Source: Streptosporangiaceae bacterium (GTDB lineage: Bacteria; Actinomycetota; Actinomycetes; Streptosporangiales; Streptosporangiaceae). Taken from it: 7,193 bases of DNA. Both the position numbers and the translations under genes were made by a program. How positions within the stretch are numbered: the first letter of the stretch is position 1; each line of letters begins with the position of its first letter. The stretch spans positions 1 through 7,193 of the forward strand of contig JASHYW010000150.1 of assembly GCA_030042885.1 (NCBI GenBank). Direction: 5' to 3'. The notes beneath the pieces were generated by a model that had not been told where the DNA came from, did not search any database, and saw only the letters and a list, made by a program, of their open reading frames with translations. This document shows positions 6,721 through 7,193 of the stretch, piece by piece.

Positions 6721-6750
6721 AGTGTCCCTCCGTTGGCAGTCGGCAGACAA
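6721..6750 (-). promoter_or_regulatory. Weak candidate promoter of the signalling operon
   Basis: On the minus strand TTGTCT (6750-6745) is followed after 18 bases by GACACT (6726-6721), which resembles a housekeeping -35/-10 pair with a poor -10. It would start transcription near 6713, about 38 bases before the kinase ATG. Overlapping it, 6728-6715 reads GGGAC-ACTG-GTGCG, matching 8 of 10 core positions of a DosR-type box. Both matches were found by eye and may be chance. Confidence 0.25.
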
Positions 6751-6862
6751 CGCCGGCGGACGCCGCAGGCTTCACGGATGGCACGGTGGAGGGTGTCCTG
6801 TCCTGCTCACGCCGGACAGTGCTGTTACCGCGATGAACTCACCGTCGATCGGCAGCCGTTGG

Positions 6863-6888
6863 TGGCATGGGCAAGGTGGAGCATGCCA
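6863..6888. repeat. 7-bp inverted repeat upstream of the signalling operon
   Basis: TGGCATG (6863-6869) and CATGCCA (6882-6888) are perfect inverted copies separated by 12 bases. They lie in the 282-base non-coding stretch (6676-6957) between the partial gene on the right and the kinase start. The spacing would suit a dimeric regulator bound about two helical turns apart centre to centre, or a transcript hairpin. I recognise no known operator in it. Apart from this repeat and the weak promoter, I see nothing else in this stretch. Confidence 0.4.
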
Positions 6889-6957
6889 TGGTGAACCGCG
6901 CCGGGCACCTTGACCAAGCGACAGCCGGCGATGCCCGCGCCCGGCGGTCTCTCCACG

Positions 6958-7193
6958 TTAGCGCTGCCCGATGAGCCTGCTCCTATCCAGATCCTGGACC
7001 CACTGATCCAGGTCGTCACTGGCCTCCCGGGTGCCCGCCAGGACGGCTAGGTGAGCGTCGCCGCTGCTGTCGGCCGCAGCGGCCACGACAATGGCCCCGG
7101 CGGGCAGCGGACCGTCGCTCGCGGCGACGCCGTCCCTGGTGAGCCCGGCGGCTAGACCCGCGCGCCGACCTCCAGCCGGGCTGATCACCAGCT
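6958..7193 (-). CDS. Unrecognised protein, C-terminal part (5' end outside window)
   Basis: The minus-strand frame is open from the right edge to TAA at 6960-6958, giving about 77 visible residues. A GTG at 7188 exists, but the frame continues upstream of it, so the gene most likely starts outside the window. Codon third positions are mostly G/C, which supports coding. The visible part begins LVISPAGGRRAGLAAGLTRDG and is alternately small-hydrophobic and Gly/Ala-rich, including AGAIVVAAAADSSGDAHLAVLAG. It ends in an acidic, probably helical tail (EASDDLDQWVQDLDRSRLIGQR). I cannot assign a family. It lies on the same strand as the signalling operon but 282 bases upstream, so it is probably a separate transcription unit. 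Confidence 0.5.
   Translation of the reverse strand, partial: LVISPAGGRRAGLAAGLTRDGVAASDGPLPAGAIVVAAAADSSGDAHLAVLAGTREASDDLDQWVQDLDRSRLIGQR

Noticed and set aside
5467..6894. 475-residue open frame on the plus strand opposite the kinase
   Set aside because: It is antisense to the GAF/HisKA coding region, shows no recognisable domain, and is explained by high GC content giving few stop codons.
6825..7019. 64-residue minus-strand frame overlapping the end of the partial right-hand gene
   Set aside because: It overlaps the better-supported frame ending at 6958, lacks a visible SD, and has no recognisable similarity.

Overview
The window comes from a high-GC actinobacterium. Coding regions outside the central operon use mostly G/C in third codon positions (only 14 of the 60 bases at 1561-1620 are A or T). 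GTG starts are common, and the Acg-like nitroreductase at 891-1895 belongs to a family best known from the mycobacterial DosR (dormancy/hypoxia) regulon. Genus and species cannot be read from the sequence.

Left part (1-2441): this is a patchwork of unrelated genes. It holds the C-terminal end of a nucleotide pyrophosphatase/phosphodiesterase-type alkaline phosphatase superfamily protein (1-344, +). Next is a type I methionine aminopeptidase remnant with a large internal, frame-shifting deletion (424-755, -). A complete Acg-like nitroreductase (891-1895, +) is divergent from it, and their shared upstream region carries a possible DosR-type half-site pair (799-812). Then comes a short unrecognised protein (2058-2441, +) with a good ribosome binding site.

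Central and right part (2490-6675, all -): this is a tightly coupled three-gene signalling operon. The order of transcription is (1) an 895-residue soluble hybrid histidine kinase, GAF-GAF-HisKA-HATPase-REC-REC; (2) a 125-residue stand-alone DivK-like receiver; (3) a 375-residue receiver-coiled coil-class III nucleotide cyclase. Both junctions are 4-base stop/start overlaps (ATGA and GTGA), so the three proteins are probably translationally coupled. The inferred circuit is: the GAF domains sense a cytoplasmic signal, the kinase phosphorylates some of the four receivers, and the output is cyclic nucleotide synthesis rather than DNA binding. No HPt domain and no HTH output domain is present in the window. 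Sampled stretches of the operon are clearly less GC-rich than the left flank (24 and 26 A/T per 60 bases), which hints at a different origin.

Far right: a 282-base non-coding stretch (6676-6957) holds the operon's likely promoter and a 7-bp inverted repeat. Beyond it is the C-terminal end of another unrecognised minus-strand protein (6958 to the window edge).

The points most worth a second look are the histidine kinase/receiver/receiver-cyclase operon with its non-canonical cyclase base-recognition residues, the broken methionine aminopeptidase, and the possible DosR link of the nitroreductase.
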